A DNA stretch of 64,000 nucleotides from positions 124,001 to 188,000 of the forward strand of contig NZ_JABCQG010000002.1 in the NCBI RefSeq assembly GCF_015244565.1, written 5' to 3'. Position 1 is the first letter of the stretch. Every line of letters begins with the position of its first letter. Both the position numbers and the translations under genes were made by a program. Origin of the DNA: Gluconobacter vitians (lineage in GTDB: Bacteria; Pseudomonadota; Alphaproteobacteria; Acetobacterales; Acetobacteraceae). This document shows positions 17,011 to 26,534 of the stretch, one piece after another. Under the pieces are notes generated by a model. The model made no database searches and had not been told where the DNA came from. It saw only the letters and a list, made by a program, of their open reading frames with translations.

Positions 17011-19788
17011 ATGTCTGACTGCGCCTCCCGGCTCGATCCGTCCCTCCATGACCGTATTGACGCCATGACGTCACGGCTTCTCCATGAGCGCGATGGCCTC
17101 GCAGACCTGATTGCATCCATCGGACAGGGCCTCTCTGCCGATGACGGGAGCGAAGACAGGACGCAGCTGACCGAGATCGAGAATGTCGTCCGCGCCCTGC
17201 GTGACGAACACTTCGTGGAGCGGGCCGCGCATCTGCGCTCTTATGTCGGGCTTGATACGGCCGATCCGCAGAGCCGTCTGGAAGCCGTAGCAAAGCGCCT
17301 TGTCGAGCAGGCCCCGGATGCGACCTCCCTGACCGTCCCCAAAATTGCGGCGGTTTTTACGGCTCATCCGACCTTCGCGCTCGCCGATGGCGTCTACGAT
17401 ATCCTCACACATCGTGCCGAAAATCCGGAACTGCCGGTGCCGTGCCTGAAGACGCATCGCCGTCCCGCGCCGCCAACACTGGCGCAGGAGCAGGCTCTGG
17501 CGCTGGCAGCCATCCTGCGGGGACGGGACGCTCTGGATGATCTGACGCAAGCGCTGCTCCGCGAAATGGCCGAGCGCTGGTCTGGCGAAGCCGGTCAGAT
17601 CGATCCCTCCCCTGTCATTCTGGCAAGCTGGGTCGGGTTCGATACTGACGGGCGCAATGACATCGGCTGGTGGGATACGCTGCGCATCCGGCTTGAGCTG
17701 AAATTCTCGCAGCTCCACCGTCTGACGGACGGGCTGGAGCGGCTGGGATTGCAGGACAGCGCACTCGCCATGCGCGCACGCCGGGCGATCGAGGCGGTCA
17801 AGACGCAGCATGCTGCCTGCCCGACCGGCAAGGATGCGGCTCCGGAAATCATCAAGGATTTTGCGCAGACGCTGATTGCCTTCCGCGAGAAGGCCTTGCT
17901 TGATGCCTCCGAGCTTCTACCGCTGTTTCAGGACGCATCGGTCGGGCTGGATGATGAGGCCAAAATGCAACTGCGGACCATCCGTGCCGGGTTCATGAAC
18001 CACGGCCTCGGGATTGCGCGCATTCATACACGACTGAATGCCGCACAGATCTACAACGTTGCCCGCACCCGGCTGGGCCTGATCGATGACCCGGCCCTGC
18101 CCTCGCGTCGGCGCGTTCTGCTGGCCAAGATCGACGAAGCACTGTCAAACCTGCAGCCGCGGGCTGTGGATTTCGGCTCCCTGCTGGTCGAGCCCGCCTC
18201 TGCCGCACGGCTGATGATGACAATGGCGCAGATCCTCAAGCACATCGACACGGGATCCCCCATCCGCTTCCTCATTGCCGAGACCGAAAGCGGCTATACG
18301 CTGCTGGCCACCCTTTGGCTGGCACGTCTGTTCGGGATCAAGGACCATCAGATCGAGATATCGCCGCTTTTCGAGACCGAAAGCGCGCTCGAAAATGGCG
18401 AGACCATCCTTGAAGAAGCCTTCCGCTCCAGCCACTGGCGGGACTACCTGCGGGCGAACGGGCGCCTGTCGCTTCAGTTCGGCTATTCCGATTCGGGCCG
18501 TTATGTCGGGCAGCTCGCAGCAACCAATCTGGTCGAGCGCCTGCGGATGCGGACCCTGTCCCTGCTGGCGGAGCATGACCTTGAGGACGTTTCCCTGACG
18601 CTGTTCGATACGCATGGCGAGAGCATCGGACGGGGTGCGCATCCGTTCAGCCTGCGCCAGCGTCTGGACTATTTCTCCCCGACCCGCACGCGCCTTGCCA
18701 TGCGGGAAGCCGGGATTGGCTGCCGCGTCGAGACGGCCTTTCAGGGCGGTGACGGCTACACGCTGTTCGGTACCAAGGCGCTTGCGGCTTCCACGATCGC
18801 AACTCTGGCGGAACACACAGCCGAAATCCCGCAGGACACACAGGACCCCGTCTATGAGCGGCCTGACTTCGCGTCGGATTTCTTCTCCACCATCGCACTC
18901 GACATGGGCGCGCTTGTGGATGATCCGGGTTATGCGGCACTGCTGAGTGCATTTGGCCCCGCCCTGATTGACAAGACGGGATCCCGCCCTTCTGCACGCC
19001 AGTCCGATGCCGCGACCGTCACACGCATCACGCATCCGGGTCAGCTCCGCGCCATTCCCAACAATGCAATCCTCCAGCAGCTCGGCTGGTGGGCAAATGT
19101 GTTGCACGGTCTTGGAAACGCGGCACAGCGGCATCCCGAGACATTCGAACATTTCGCCACGGACTCCTCGCGCTTCCGCGAAGCCATGGATTTCGCACGG
19201 CAGGCTCTGGCGCATTCCGATCTGGATGTCCTTCGGACCACCATTCATCAGCTTGATCCCGGCACCTGGCTGGATCGCGCGGCAAAAGCACAGAGCGACG
19301 AAGAGCGTCAGAGCCTGCTGTGCATTTCACACGGTCTGGAGCTGCTGCGCTTCTGGGCCAGTGGCCCGGCCATGTTCCGCCGCATCCAGACCGATCATAT
19401 CGCTCTGCGCGCCGCGTGGCCGGACGCACCGCGTATGGACGCCCGCGAGAAGCTCCTTCACGCCATCCGCTTTGCCCTGATCGACAGATTGTGGGAACTT
19501 TCAACGCGCATCCCCTATTTCGGCCCCCGCAACAGCCTGACACGCGAAGCGATCACAAACCTGATCCTCTGCCTGGACGTGCCACGTGCACTGCACCTGC
19601 TGGAGGATCTGTTCCCGATCACGGCGCCGAGTGTCGCCAATCTCGACTTCGGAGAGCCGGGGGATGCTGCCGAGGCCGCAGGTTTCGCGCGTGAGCATGA
19701 AGAGATCTTCGAGCCTCTTTCGCGCTGTTTTGCCCTGCTGCGCGAGGTCGGCGTTGCCATCATGCATGCCAACCGGGCTTTCGGCTGA
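17011..19788 (+). CDS. Phosphoenolpyruvate carboxylase family protein with altered catalytic loops
   Basis: A 925-aa PEPC-fold protein; the true enzyme makes oxaloacetate from PEP and bicarbonate. Retained: FTAHPT with H119 (E. coli H138), FETE with E455 (E506), YSDS with D494 (D543), IGRG with R541 (R587). Changed, by hand alignment: the FHGRGG loop is FDTHGE at 532-537, so H579 becomes D533 and R581 becomes H535; K546 becomes R497; RQES becomes RLNA at 341-344. The usual C-terminal MRNTG is missing; the chain ends ANRAFG. It may be a divergent active enzyme or a protein that has lost carboxylation. ATG 17011 (MSDCASRLD) is preferred over an upstream in-frame ATG at 16945. Confidence 0.82.
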   Translation: MSDCASRLDPSLHDRIDAMTSRLLHERDGLADLIASIGQGLSADDGSEDRTQLTEIENVVRALRDEHFVERAAHLRSYVGLDTADPQSRLEAVAKRLVEQAPDATSLTVPKIAAVFTAHPTFALADGVYDILTHRAENPELPVPCLKTHRRPAPPTLAQEQALALAAILRGRDALDDLTQALLREMAERWSGEAGQIDPSPVILASWVGFDTDGRNDIGWWDTLRIRLELKFSQLHRLTDGLERLGLQDSALAMRARRAIEAVKTQHAACPTGKDAAPEIIKDFAQTLIAFREKALLDASELLPLFQDASVGLDDEAKMQLRTIRAGFMNHGLGIARIHTRLNAAQIYNVARTRLGLIDDPALPSRRRVLLAKIDEALSNLQPRAVDFGSLLVEPASAARLMMTMAQILKHIDTGSPIRFLIAETESGYTLLATLWLARLFGIKDHQIEISPLFETESALENGETILEEAFRSSHWRDYLRANGRLSLQFGYSDSGRYVGQLAATNLVERLRMRTLSLLAEHDLEDVSLTLFDTHGESIGRGAHPFSLRQRLDYFSPTRTRLAMREAGIGCRVETAFQGGDGYTLFGTKALAASTIATLAEHTAEIPQDTQDPVYERPDFASDFFSTIALDMGALVDDPGYAALLSAFGPALIDKTGSRPSARQSDAATVTRITHPGQLRAIPNNAILQQLGWWANVLHGLGNAAQRHPETFEHFATDSSRFREAMDFARQALAHSDLDVLRTTIHQLDPGTWLDRAAKAQSDEERQSLLCISHGLELLRFWASGPAMFRRIQTDHIALRAAWPDAPRMDAREKLLHAIRFALIDRLWELSTRIPYFGPRNSLTREAITNLILCLDVPRALHLLEDLFPITAPSVANLDFGEPGDAAEAAGFAREHEEIFEPLSRCFALLREVGVAIMHANRAFG

Positions 19789-19876
19789 GGAATGATACGC
19801 GAACGGAACTCTTGTTCAGAAAGGCTGCGTGCGTTTAAAAAGCTCGCGTAACAAACCCTAACGAAAGTTCCTCTGC

Positions 19877-21460
19877 ATGCTTCGCAAGGCCCTTCTTCTG
19901 GGTGCAGCCATGATGGCTGTGCCGGCTCTGGCCGCAGGTCCCGCAACACCGGCACCCAATGCTGACAGCGTGACGAACGGAACGGTAACGGTCAATGGTG
20001 CCACCATCCCCTACCGGGCAGTGGCAGGCACCATTCTGGTTCATGGCGCCGACTATAATGATTCCAGCGATGTGCTGGCGAAGCGTGGCACCAAGCTCGA
20101 TGCCGGCAAGGATGACGACAGCAAGAATGCGCCGGTCGCCTCCATGTTTTACACCGCCTATTTCAAGGAAGGCGTTCCCGCCGAAAAGCGTCCGATTACC
20201 TTCCTTTATAACGGGGGTCCGGGCTCGGCCTCCGTCTGGGTTCACATGGGCACGTTCGGACCCCGCCGGGTAAACACGCCGGGCGATACCCATCTGCCGG
20301 CCGCCCCTTACGCGCTCATCAACAACCCGCAATCCCTGCTGGACGTCTCGGACGTCGTCTTCATCGACGCGCCGGGAACAGGCTTCTCGCGGATCGCGGG
20401 CAAGGATGCGGCAAAGGAATTTCTGGGCGTCGATGGTGACGGTGAGGCCTTCACGCACTTCATCTCGAAGTTTCTGGCCAAATATCACCGCTACAATTCG
20501 CCCAAATACCTGTTCGGCGAGAGCTATGGCACGATGCGCTCGGCCGTGGTCATCAATGACCTCGAGCAGGATGAGAATATCGATTTCAACGGCGTGATCC
20601 TGCTGTCGCAGATCCTGAACTACGACAACAGCGATGACAGCCCGCAGTTCAATGCAGGCGTTGACGATCCGTATGTGCTGGCCCTGCCGACCTACGCCGC
20701 AACGGCCTGGTATCATCACTGCCTGCCGGCCGAACATCCGGACCTGAAAGCCTTCCTGCATGAGGTCGAGCATTTCGCAATGACCGACTACACGCTGGCC
20801 CTGCGTCAGGGTGCGGATCTGCCGGACGATCAGCGTCAGGCCATTGCGGCAAAGCTGCATGACTACACAGGTCTGCCGGTTGATTACATTCTACGGGCAG
20901 ATCTGCGCGTCAATGGCGGCGAATTCGATCAGCAGCTTCAGGCGAAGACCGGTATGGCCACGGGTCGTCTGGACACGCGCTACTCAAGCCCGACAATCGA
21001 TCCGATGAGCCAGGAAGTGGATTATGATCCGCAATCCAGCGCCATCAGTTCGGCCTATGTCACGGTCTTCAACGACTACGTTCGCAACACACTCAAATAC
21101 GGCACGGACGAAGATTATCGCCTCTATAACAGCCAGGGCCACTGGGACAGCCATCATCACCAGCCAGGCCACGGTTATCAGCCCAAGGGCGAGCCAAACG
21201 TCATGACGGATCTGGCCATGGCGATGAAGACCAACCCGAACCTGCATGTCATGCTCAATGCCGGCTATTACGATCTCGCGACGCCTTACTTTGAGGGCGT
21301 GTACGAGATGAAGCATCTGCCGATGCCGAACAGCCTGCAGAAAAACATCGAATATGCGCAGTACACATCCGGCCACATGGTCTATGTAGACCCGAACACG
21401 CTGCAGCAATTGCACGATAACGTCGCGGCTTTCATCCGCCGCACGGACAATCTGCACTGA
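19877..21460 (+). CDS. Secreted S10-family serine carboxypeptidase-like protein
   Basis: A 527-aa exported alpha/beta-hydrolase peptidase. A signal peptide ends near residue 20 (PALAA). The oxyanion-hole region FLYNGGPGSAS (about 109-119), the nucleophile S216 in GESYGT, D466 in AGYYDLATP and H500 in YTSGHMVY form the S10 triad. Members in acetic acid bacteria are common and presumably act in the periplasm on peptides. It stands alone, followed by a clear terminator at 21495-21526. Substrate cannot be deduced. Confidence 0.92.
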   Translation: MLRKALLLGAAMMAVPALAAGPATPAPNADSVTNGTVTVNGATIPYRAVAGTILVHGADYNDSSDVLAKRGTKLDAGKDDDSKNAPVASMFYTAYFKEGVPAEKRPITFLYNGGPGSASVWVHMGTFGPRRVNTPGDTHLPAAPYALINNPQSLLDVSDVVFIDAPGTGFSRIAGKDAAKEFLGVDGDGEAFTHFISKFLAKYHRYNSPKYLFGESYGTMRSAVVINDLEQDENIDFNGVILLSQILNYDNSDDSPQFNAGVDDPYVLALPTYAATAWYHHCLPAEHPDLKAFLHEVEHFAMTDYTLALRQGADLPDDQRQAIAAKLHDYTGLPVDYILRADLRVNGGEFDQQLQAKTGMATGRLDTRYSSPTIDPMSQEVDYDPQSSAISSAYVTVFNDYVRNTLKYGTDEDYRLYNSQGHWDSHHHQPGHGYQPKGEPNVMTDLAMAMKTNPNLHVMLNAGYYDLATPYFEGVYEMKHLPMPNSLQKNIEYAQYTSGHMVYVDPNTLQQLHDNVAAFIRRTDNLH

Positions 21461-21494
21461 TCCATAGCGCGGTCAGAACAAACACCATGAAAGT

Positions 21495-21526
21495 CGGCGG
21501 TGGGGAAACCTTCCGCCGCCTTTTTT
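21495..21526 (+). terminator. Rho-independent terminator of the S10 peptidase gene
   Basis: Stem CGGCGG (21495-21500) with CCGCCG (21513-21518), 12-nt loop, followed by CC and six T residues. It lies 34 nt after the stop codon and between convergent genes. Confidence 0.85.
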
Positions 21527-21536
21527 ATTTCCGGCG

Positions 21537-21908
21537 TTACGCCCGGACTGGCCAGCCGATCCGGACAAGCACGTCGTCGGGTCCGTTAACCGCGAACTCA
21601 TACATTCCCCAGGGCTTCAGGGACGGCCCTTCTTTCTCGATGATCTGATCTGCGAAAGCCTGCGCCAGGGCATCCACGTCCGGTCGGCGGAAATAAAGTC
21701 CGAACGGATTGCGCCCCGCTTCGACCCAGCCGGGAACCGCCTGTGTAAGATGAAGTTCCGCACCGTCCGGAGTTTGTAAAATCCGGTACTCCGACACACC
21801 ACCATCAGGCGCAGAGAACCCCAACAGAGCAAAAAACTGTTCTGCCTGAAGAATATCGTTCACTGGCAGGATGGCAATGACCGCTGTCCGGGCTTCGAAG
21901 TCAGACAT
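21537..21908 (-). CDS. VOC (glyoxalase/bleomycin-resistance) fold protein
   Basis: A 123-aa single-module VOC protein. The pattern AILPVNDILQAEQFFALLGF, then the central ELHL and GLYFRRPDVDAL, and the closing YEFAVNGPDDVLVRIG are typical of bleomycin-binding-like members. Several members sequester drugs, but this one has no supporting context, so no resistance function is claimed. The ATG at 21908 (MSDFEART) is used; the open frame reads back into fusA. It lies just downstream of the fusA terminator. Confidence 0.85.
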   Translation of the reverse strand: MSDFEARTAVIAILPVNDILQAEQFFALLGFSAPDGGVSEYRILQTPDGAELHLTQAVPGWVEAGRNPFGLYFRRPDVDALAQAFADQIIEKEGPSLKPWGMYEFAVNGPDDVLVRIGWPVRA

Positions 21909-21937
21909 GACTGTCACCTTTGCATGAAAGAACGCAC

Positions 21938-21967
21938 AAAAAACCCCGCCAGATTGCTCTGGCGGGG
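21938..21967 (-). terminator. Rho-independent terminator of fusA
   Basis: Perfect 10-bp stem CCCCGCCAGA/TCTGGCGGGG (arms 21944-21953 and 21958-21967) with a 4-nt loop. On the minus strand it is followed by six T residues (21938-21943). It lies 26 nt past the fusA stop. Confidence 0.93.
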
Positions 21968-21993
21968 TCTGATGTTTCACCGGGGTGAAGAAA

Positions 21994-24096
21994 TCAGGCG
22001 GACTTTGCGATGATTTCTTCAGCCACGTTGCGCGGCACCGGATCGTAGTGGTGGAACTGCATGGTGAAGGATGCACGACCCTTCGTTGCAGAACGCAGGT
22101 GCGAGATATAGCCGAACATTTCCTTCAGCGGCACCTGTGCACGGATCATGACGGTCGAACCGGCAGTTTCCTGGCTCTGGATGATGCCACGGCGACGGTT
22201 AAGATCGCCCACGACGTCGCCGACGTGATCGTTCGGCGTCGTGATTTCCACGTCCATGATCGGCTCGAGGATCACCGGACCGGCGTTCTTCATGCCTTCA
22301 CGGAAGCAGGCCTTGGCGGCGATTTCGAAGGCCAGAGCCGACGAGTCAACGTCATGGTACTTACCGTCGAGCAGCGTGAACTGGAAGTCCACGGTCGGGA
22401 AGCCGGCGAGAACACCCGTGGTGCTCTGCATGCGGATGCCCTTTTCGACGGCCGGGATGTATTCCTTCGGAACCGTACCGCCGACGACCTTGTTCGTGAA
22501 GATGATCTCATCCGGCTTGTCAGACGGAGCGAACTCGATCTTGACTTCAGCGAACTGACCCGAACCACCCGACTGCTTCTTGTGGGTGTAGGTCTCGACA
22601 TGCGGCTTCGTGATCGTCTCACGATAGGCCACCTGCGGTGCACCGATGTTGGCATCGACGCCGTATTCACGACGCAGACGGTCAACGATGATGTCCAAGT
22701 GAAGCTCGCCCATGCCGGACAGGATGGTCTGACCCGTTTCCTGATCGGTCTTCAGATGCAGGGACGGATCTTCGGCCGTCAGCTTCTGCAGAGCCAGCGT
22801 CATCTTCTCGACGGCGTCCTTGGTCTTCGGCTCGACGGAGATGTCGATGACCGGGACCGGGAACTGCATGCGCTCCAGCACCACCGGATCGGAAGCATCG
22901 GCAAGCGTGTCACCCGTGACGGTGTCCTTGAGGCCCACGAATGCGGCGATGTCACCGGCACCAACAGACTTCACTTCCTGACGCTTGTCGGCATGCATCT
23001 GGAACATGCGGCCAACGCGTTCCTTGTGACCCTTCGTCGTGTTCAGGATGGTGTCACCGGAGTTCAGGACGCCACGATAGACGCGAACGAAGGTCAGCGT
23101 GCCGTACTTGTCGGAGATGATCTTGAACGCCAGGCCAGCGAACTTGCCATCCGGATCGACCGGAACGATCGGCAGGAAGTCTTCATCGACTTCTTCGTCT
23201 TCCGGCGGCGCAATACGGATGCCTTCGACTTCGTCAGGAGCCGGCAGGTAGTCGATGACGGCGTCGAGCAGGGGCTGGACACCCTTGTTCTTGAAGGCCG
23301 TACCGCACATGACGGGACGGAATTCACCGGAAATCGCACCCTTCTTGATGCACTTCTTGAGGGTTGCGACGTCGACGTCACCTTTCTCGAAGTACTCTTC
23401 CATGGCAGCGTCGTCGACGGCAAGAGCCGTGTCGAGCAGCGTCTGGCGGGCTTCCTCGGCCTTTTCCTTCAGGTCAGCCGGGATTTCTTCGTAGTGGAAC
23501 TTGGCGCCGAGTTCGCCGCCTTCCCACACGATGGCGCGCATTTCGACCAGATCGACCACGCCAACGAAGTTTTCTTCGGCGCCGATCGGGAGCTGCAGCG
23601 GCACTGCAACGATGTCGAGCTTCTCCTTCAGCGTGCTGAAGGCGTAGTAGAAGTCCGCACCGGTACGGTCGAGCTTGTTGATGAAGATGATGCGCGGAAC
23701 GTTGTAACGGTCAGCGAGGCGCCAGTTCGTTTCGGACTGCGGCTGCACGCCGGCCACGCCTTCGATCACGAAGATCGCGCCATCGAGCACGCGGAGCGAA
23801 CGGTTGACTTCGATGTTGAAGTCGATGTGGCCCGGGGTGTCGATGATGTTGATGCGGTGGTCGTTCCACTCACACGTCACGGCTGCCGAGGTGATCGTGA
23901 TGCCACGCTCACGCTCCTGCGCCATGTAGTCGGTCGTGGTGTTGCCTTCGTGGACCTCACCGATCTTGTGAGAGACACCCGTGTAATACAGGATACGCTC
24001 GGTCGTCGTGGTCTTACCGGCATCGATATGCGCGGTAATACCGATGTTGCGAATCTTCGAGAGAGCCGATTTGGCTTCCTGAACGCTTTCGGACAC
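21994..24096 (-). CDS. fusA: Translation elongation factor G
   Basis: GTPase that moves tRNA and mRNA through the ribosome. The 700-aa chain has P-loop AHIDAGKT (22-29), switch II DTPGH, the NKLD guanine motif and domains II-V ending in the EF-G/EF2 C-terminal fold ([20 protein letters not shown]). The start is GTG 24096 with a GGAGG site at 24103-24107. It is outside the str operon: L28 is upstream and a VOC gene downstream. Some usually invariant positions differ ([12 protein letters not shown] instead of DTPGHVDFTVEV), so a second EF-G elsewhere is possible. Confidence 0.95.
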   Translation of the reverse strand: MSESVQEAKSALSKIRNIGITAHIDAGKTTTTERILYYTGVSHKIGEVHEGNTTTDYMAQERERGITITSAAVTCEWNDHRINIIDTPGHIDFNIEVNRSLRVLDGAIFVIEGVAGVQPQSETNWRLADRYNVPRIIFINKLDRTGADFYYAFSTLKEKLDIVAVPLQLPIGAEENFVGVVDLVEMRAIVWEGGELGAKFHYEEIPADLKEKAEEARQTLLDTALAVDDAAMEEYFEKGDVDVATLKKCIKKGAISGEFRPVMCGTAFKNKGVQPLLDAVIDYLPAPDEVEGIRIAPPEDEEVDEDFLPIVPVDPDGKFAGLAFKIISDKYGTLTFVRVYRGVLNSGDTILNTTKGHKERVGRMFQMHADKRQEVKSVGAGDIAAFVGLKDTVTGDTLADASDPVVLERMQFPVPVIDISVEPKTKDAVEKMTLALQKLTAEDPSLHLKTDQETGQTILSGMGELHLDIIVDRLRREYGVDANIGAPQVAYRETITKPHVETYTHKKQSGGSGQFAEVKIEFAPSDKPDEIIFTNKVVGGTVPKEYIPAVEKGIRMQSTTGVLAGFPTVDFQFTLLDGKYHDVDSSALAFEIAAKACFREGMKNAGPVILEPIMDVEITTPNDHVGDVVGDLNRRRGIIQSQETAGSTVMIRAQVPLKEMFGYISHLRSATKGRASFTMQFHHYDPVPRNVAEEIIAKSA

Positions 24097-24120
24097 GGAG
24101 AACCTCCAAAATACAATGAA

Positions 24121-24148
24121 AGGTGTTTCAGCCTGAACCGAAACACCT
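24121..24148 (-). repeat. 9-bp inverted repeat in the fusA leader
   Basis: Perfect arms AGGTGTTTC (24121-24129) and GAAACACCT (24140-24148) with a 10-nt loop. On the minus strand the stem is followed by TTCATTGTATTTT and then the fusA ribosome site. It could be a weak terminator for rpmB transcripts or a leader hairpin affecting fusA. Confidence 0.6.
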
Positions 24149-24267
24149 CCGCTGCGGCCCTGTGAAAGGGCCGAACCTGATTTATCCCAGTGGCGGCTGA
24201 ATGACGCAGACCGCCATGGTTTTCAAGAGCAATCTTGTGACCAAACCTAAAGTTCGGCAAAAATTCC

Positions 24268-24570
24268 TCAGGCGGTCTGGGCAGCCTTGCGTTCCTGAGC
24301 GCGCAGGATACGGCGCTTGATGACCTGGGCTTCCGTCGGGAGCTTGCGGTTCGGCGTACCCAGCAGGAACGAATCCAGCCCACCGTTGTGCTCGACCGTG
24401 CGGATACCGTTGGTGGACAGGCGCATGCGCACAGAAGCACCGAGAATATCGGAGATCAGCGTGGTCTCCTGCAGGTTCGGGAGAAAACGACGGCGGGACT
24501 TGTTATTGGCGTGGCTGACGTTGTTGCCCGTCAGCACGCCCTTGCCCGTGATCTGGCAACGGCGAGACAT
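24268..24570 (-). CDS. rpmB: 50S ribosomal protein L28
   Basis: Large-subunit protein of 100 aa. It starts [24 protein letters not shown], the standard L28 N-terminus, followed by [10 protein letters not shown]. The C-terminal half ([18 protein letters not shown]) is the longer alphaproteobacterial form. ATG at 24570. It stands between the Atm1-like exporter gene and fusA, 171 nt before the latter. Confidence 0.97.
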   Translation of the reverse strand: MSRRCQITGKGVLTGNNVSHANNKSRRRFLPNLQETTLISDILGASVRMRLSTNGIRTVEHNGGLDSFLLGTPNRKLPTEAQVIKRRILRAQERKAAQTA

Positions 24571-24666
24571 GGTGGTACTTTCCTCGATGCTGGATGACGC
24601 AGGACAGCGAGGTCCGGCGTGTTCCGTAAATCAGGCGCGGCTTATGACGTAAGGTTGGGGCCTTCG

Positions 24667-26469
24667 TCAACCCCTGACTACGCTTTCTCCGGCCTGTGCG
24701 GCCCACATTGCGGCATAATGGCCACCTGCGGACAGCAGTTCCATGTGGCTTCCCTGCTCCACCACGCGCCCCGCGTCAAGCACCACAATGCGATCAGCAT
24801 CCTGAACGGTGGAGAGACGATGCGCCACGATGATCGTCGTGCGCGCCTGCGAAAGCACCGCCAGTTCTTTCTGGATGGCGACTTCCGTGCGGGTATCGAG
24901 CGCGCTTGTGGCTTCGTCCAGAAGCAGGATGCGCGGGTCTTTAAGAATAACGCGGGCGATGGCTACCCGCTGCTTCTCGCCACCGGAGAGCTTGAGTCCC
25001 CGCTCCCCCACAACAGTCTCGTAGCCGTCGGGTAATTCCCGAATGAAGGCATCGATCTGGGCGCTGCGAGCGGCTCTTTCAATATCCTCGGGTGACGCAG
25101 ACAGATCACCATAGGCAATGTTTTCGCCGATGCTGGAATTGAAGAGCACCGTATCCTGCGGGACCGTACCGATGATGTTCTGGATGTCGGTCGGTGCAAT
25201 GTCGCGCAGATCATGGCCGTCAATGCAGACCGCACCTTCCGTCGGATCATAGGCACGGGTCAGCAGGCGACCCAGAGTAGATTTACCCGAGCCCGTATGC
25301 CCGACGATGGCCAGAGAGGTTCCTGCGGGGACATTTATGGAAACGTCATGCAGGATCTGTCGGGCCGGGCTGTAGCCGAAGGAAACATGCCTGAACTCGA
25401 CAGCTGCCGCACCCGCTTCCGACAGCTTGCCGGGAAGATGCACCGGCTGGGGGGCATGGGTGATTTCGGAGCGGACGGCGAGCAGTTCGAGATAGTTTTC
25501 CAGATCGACGCGCGCATTGCGCCAACCTGCACTCACATAGTTCAGGGCGCCTACGGATGAATAAAGGCCGCTCAGATAGCTGCCGATCAGGACGAACTGG
25601 GCCACGGCCAAACGATGCGCCACGATGTCATGGGCGGCCATCGCGAGAAGGGTTGTTGTCGTGGCGGCGATCAGGATGCCACGGCTGACTTGGGACAGGC
25701 TGACATAACGCTGGAGGCTGATCTCGGCCTGACGGAGGTCTCTACGCGCAGCATCATAACGGGCAATTTCATGCGGTTCGTTGGCGAAGCTGCGGACCGT
25801 CTCAAAGTTCAGGATGCTGTCCACAAGCTGGTGCTGGGCTTCATTGCTGGCACGGTTACGGGCGCGTCTCGCCGTCATCCGAAGGCGGGTGAACACGTAA
25901 GAGACGGCAGAATACAGTCCCAGCGCGACCAAAAGCAGGCAGACATAACGCCAGTCAAAGATCTTCAGAATGACCGTCAGCGTCATGATGAGTTCGATGA
26001 CGTTGGGCAGGACGTTGAACAGCGCCAGGGACAGCAGCGTTCCGACAGCATCGGCACCACGGTCAAGCGTGCGGGTCAGCGAACCCGTCTGACGATCCAG
26101 ATGGAAGCGGACGCTCAGATCATGCAGATGCCGCAGGCCGAGCACGGCGACACGGCGCTGGAGATCCGTTTCAACAGGTTTGACCAGAAGTTCCCGTAAC
26201 GGGGTCGCCAGCCCGGAAATGATACGGATGACGGCATACTGGGCGATCAGCCAGACCGGAACGGCCAGAAGCGTTTCCGGACGCGACAGGCTGCTGACCA
26301 TGCGGCTGAAGAGCCAGGGCGTGGCGACGGCCGTGCCGCTCTCGACCAGAAGAATGACGAGTGCAAAACCGATGCGTGTAGCGTCAGGCCAGAGCTTTTC
26401 GGGCCGGATCATGGGCCACAGAACCCGCAGGGAAAGAGCTTCGGAGGTCGAATCGGTTTTCTTGAACAT
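24667..26469 (-). CDS. Atm1/HMT1-type ABC exporter (fused permease and ATPase)
   Basis: A half-transporter of about 600 aa: six membrane helices (about residues 25-320), then a nucleotide-binding domain with Walker A GHTGSGKST, signature LSGGEKQRV and Walker B ILLLDEATSALD. The permease segment FETVRSFANEPHEIARYD and the GALNYVSAG region resemble the Atm1/HMT1 subgroup, whose bacterial members export glutathione conjugates or metal complexes and whose mitochondrial members support cytosolic Fe-S maturation. ATG 26469 (MFKKTDSTS) is preferred over 26526. Divergent from the Nudix gene by 65 nt. Confidence 0.88.
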   Translation of the reverse strand: MFKKTDSTSEALSLRVLWPMIRPEKLWPDATRIGFALVILLVESGTAVATPWLFSRMVSSLSRPETLLAVPVWLIAQYAVIRIISGLATPLRELLVKPVETDLQRRVAVLGLRHLHDLSVRFHLDRQTGSLTRTLDRGADAVGTLLSLALFNVLPNVIELIMTLTVILKIFDWRYVCLLLVALGLYSAVSYVFTRLRMTARRARNRASNEAQHQLVDSILNFETVRSFANEPHEIARYDAARRDLRQAEISLQRYVSLSQVSRGILIAATTTTLLAMAAHDIVAHRLAVAQFVLIGSYLSGLYSSVGALNYVSAGWRNARVDLENYLELLAVRSEITHAPQPVHLPGKLSEAGAAAVEFRHVSFGYSPARQILHDVSINVPAGTSLAIVGHTGSGKSTLGRLLTRAYDPTEGAVCIDGHDLRDIAPTDIQNIIGTVPQDTVLFNSSIGENIAYGDLSASPEDIERAARSAQIDAFIRELPDGYETVVGERGLKLSGGEKQRVAIARVILKDPRILLLDEATSALDTRTEVAIQKELAVLSQARTTIIVAHRLSTVQDADRIVVLDAGRVVEQGSHMELLSAGGHYAAMWAAQAGESVVRG

Positions 26470-26534
26470 GTGCAGACTATGGGAAGTGCAGGCGATGCTT
26501 TGCAAATGGCTGCCTGCATGCGACATATTGGACT

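Noticed and set aside
21985-24165. 726-codon plus-strand open frame opposite fusA
   Set aside because: Its length follows from the codon bias of fusA; the composition is shadow-like (Asp/Val/Arg/His-rich) with no domain, and it has no plausible ribosome site.
24156-24172. GGCCCT/AGGGCC hairpin upstream of fusA as a terminator
   Set aside because: Short stem with no U run; the stronger 9-bp repeat at 24121-24148 is the better candidate.
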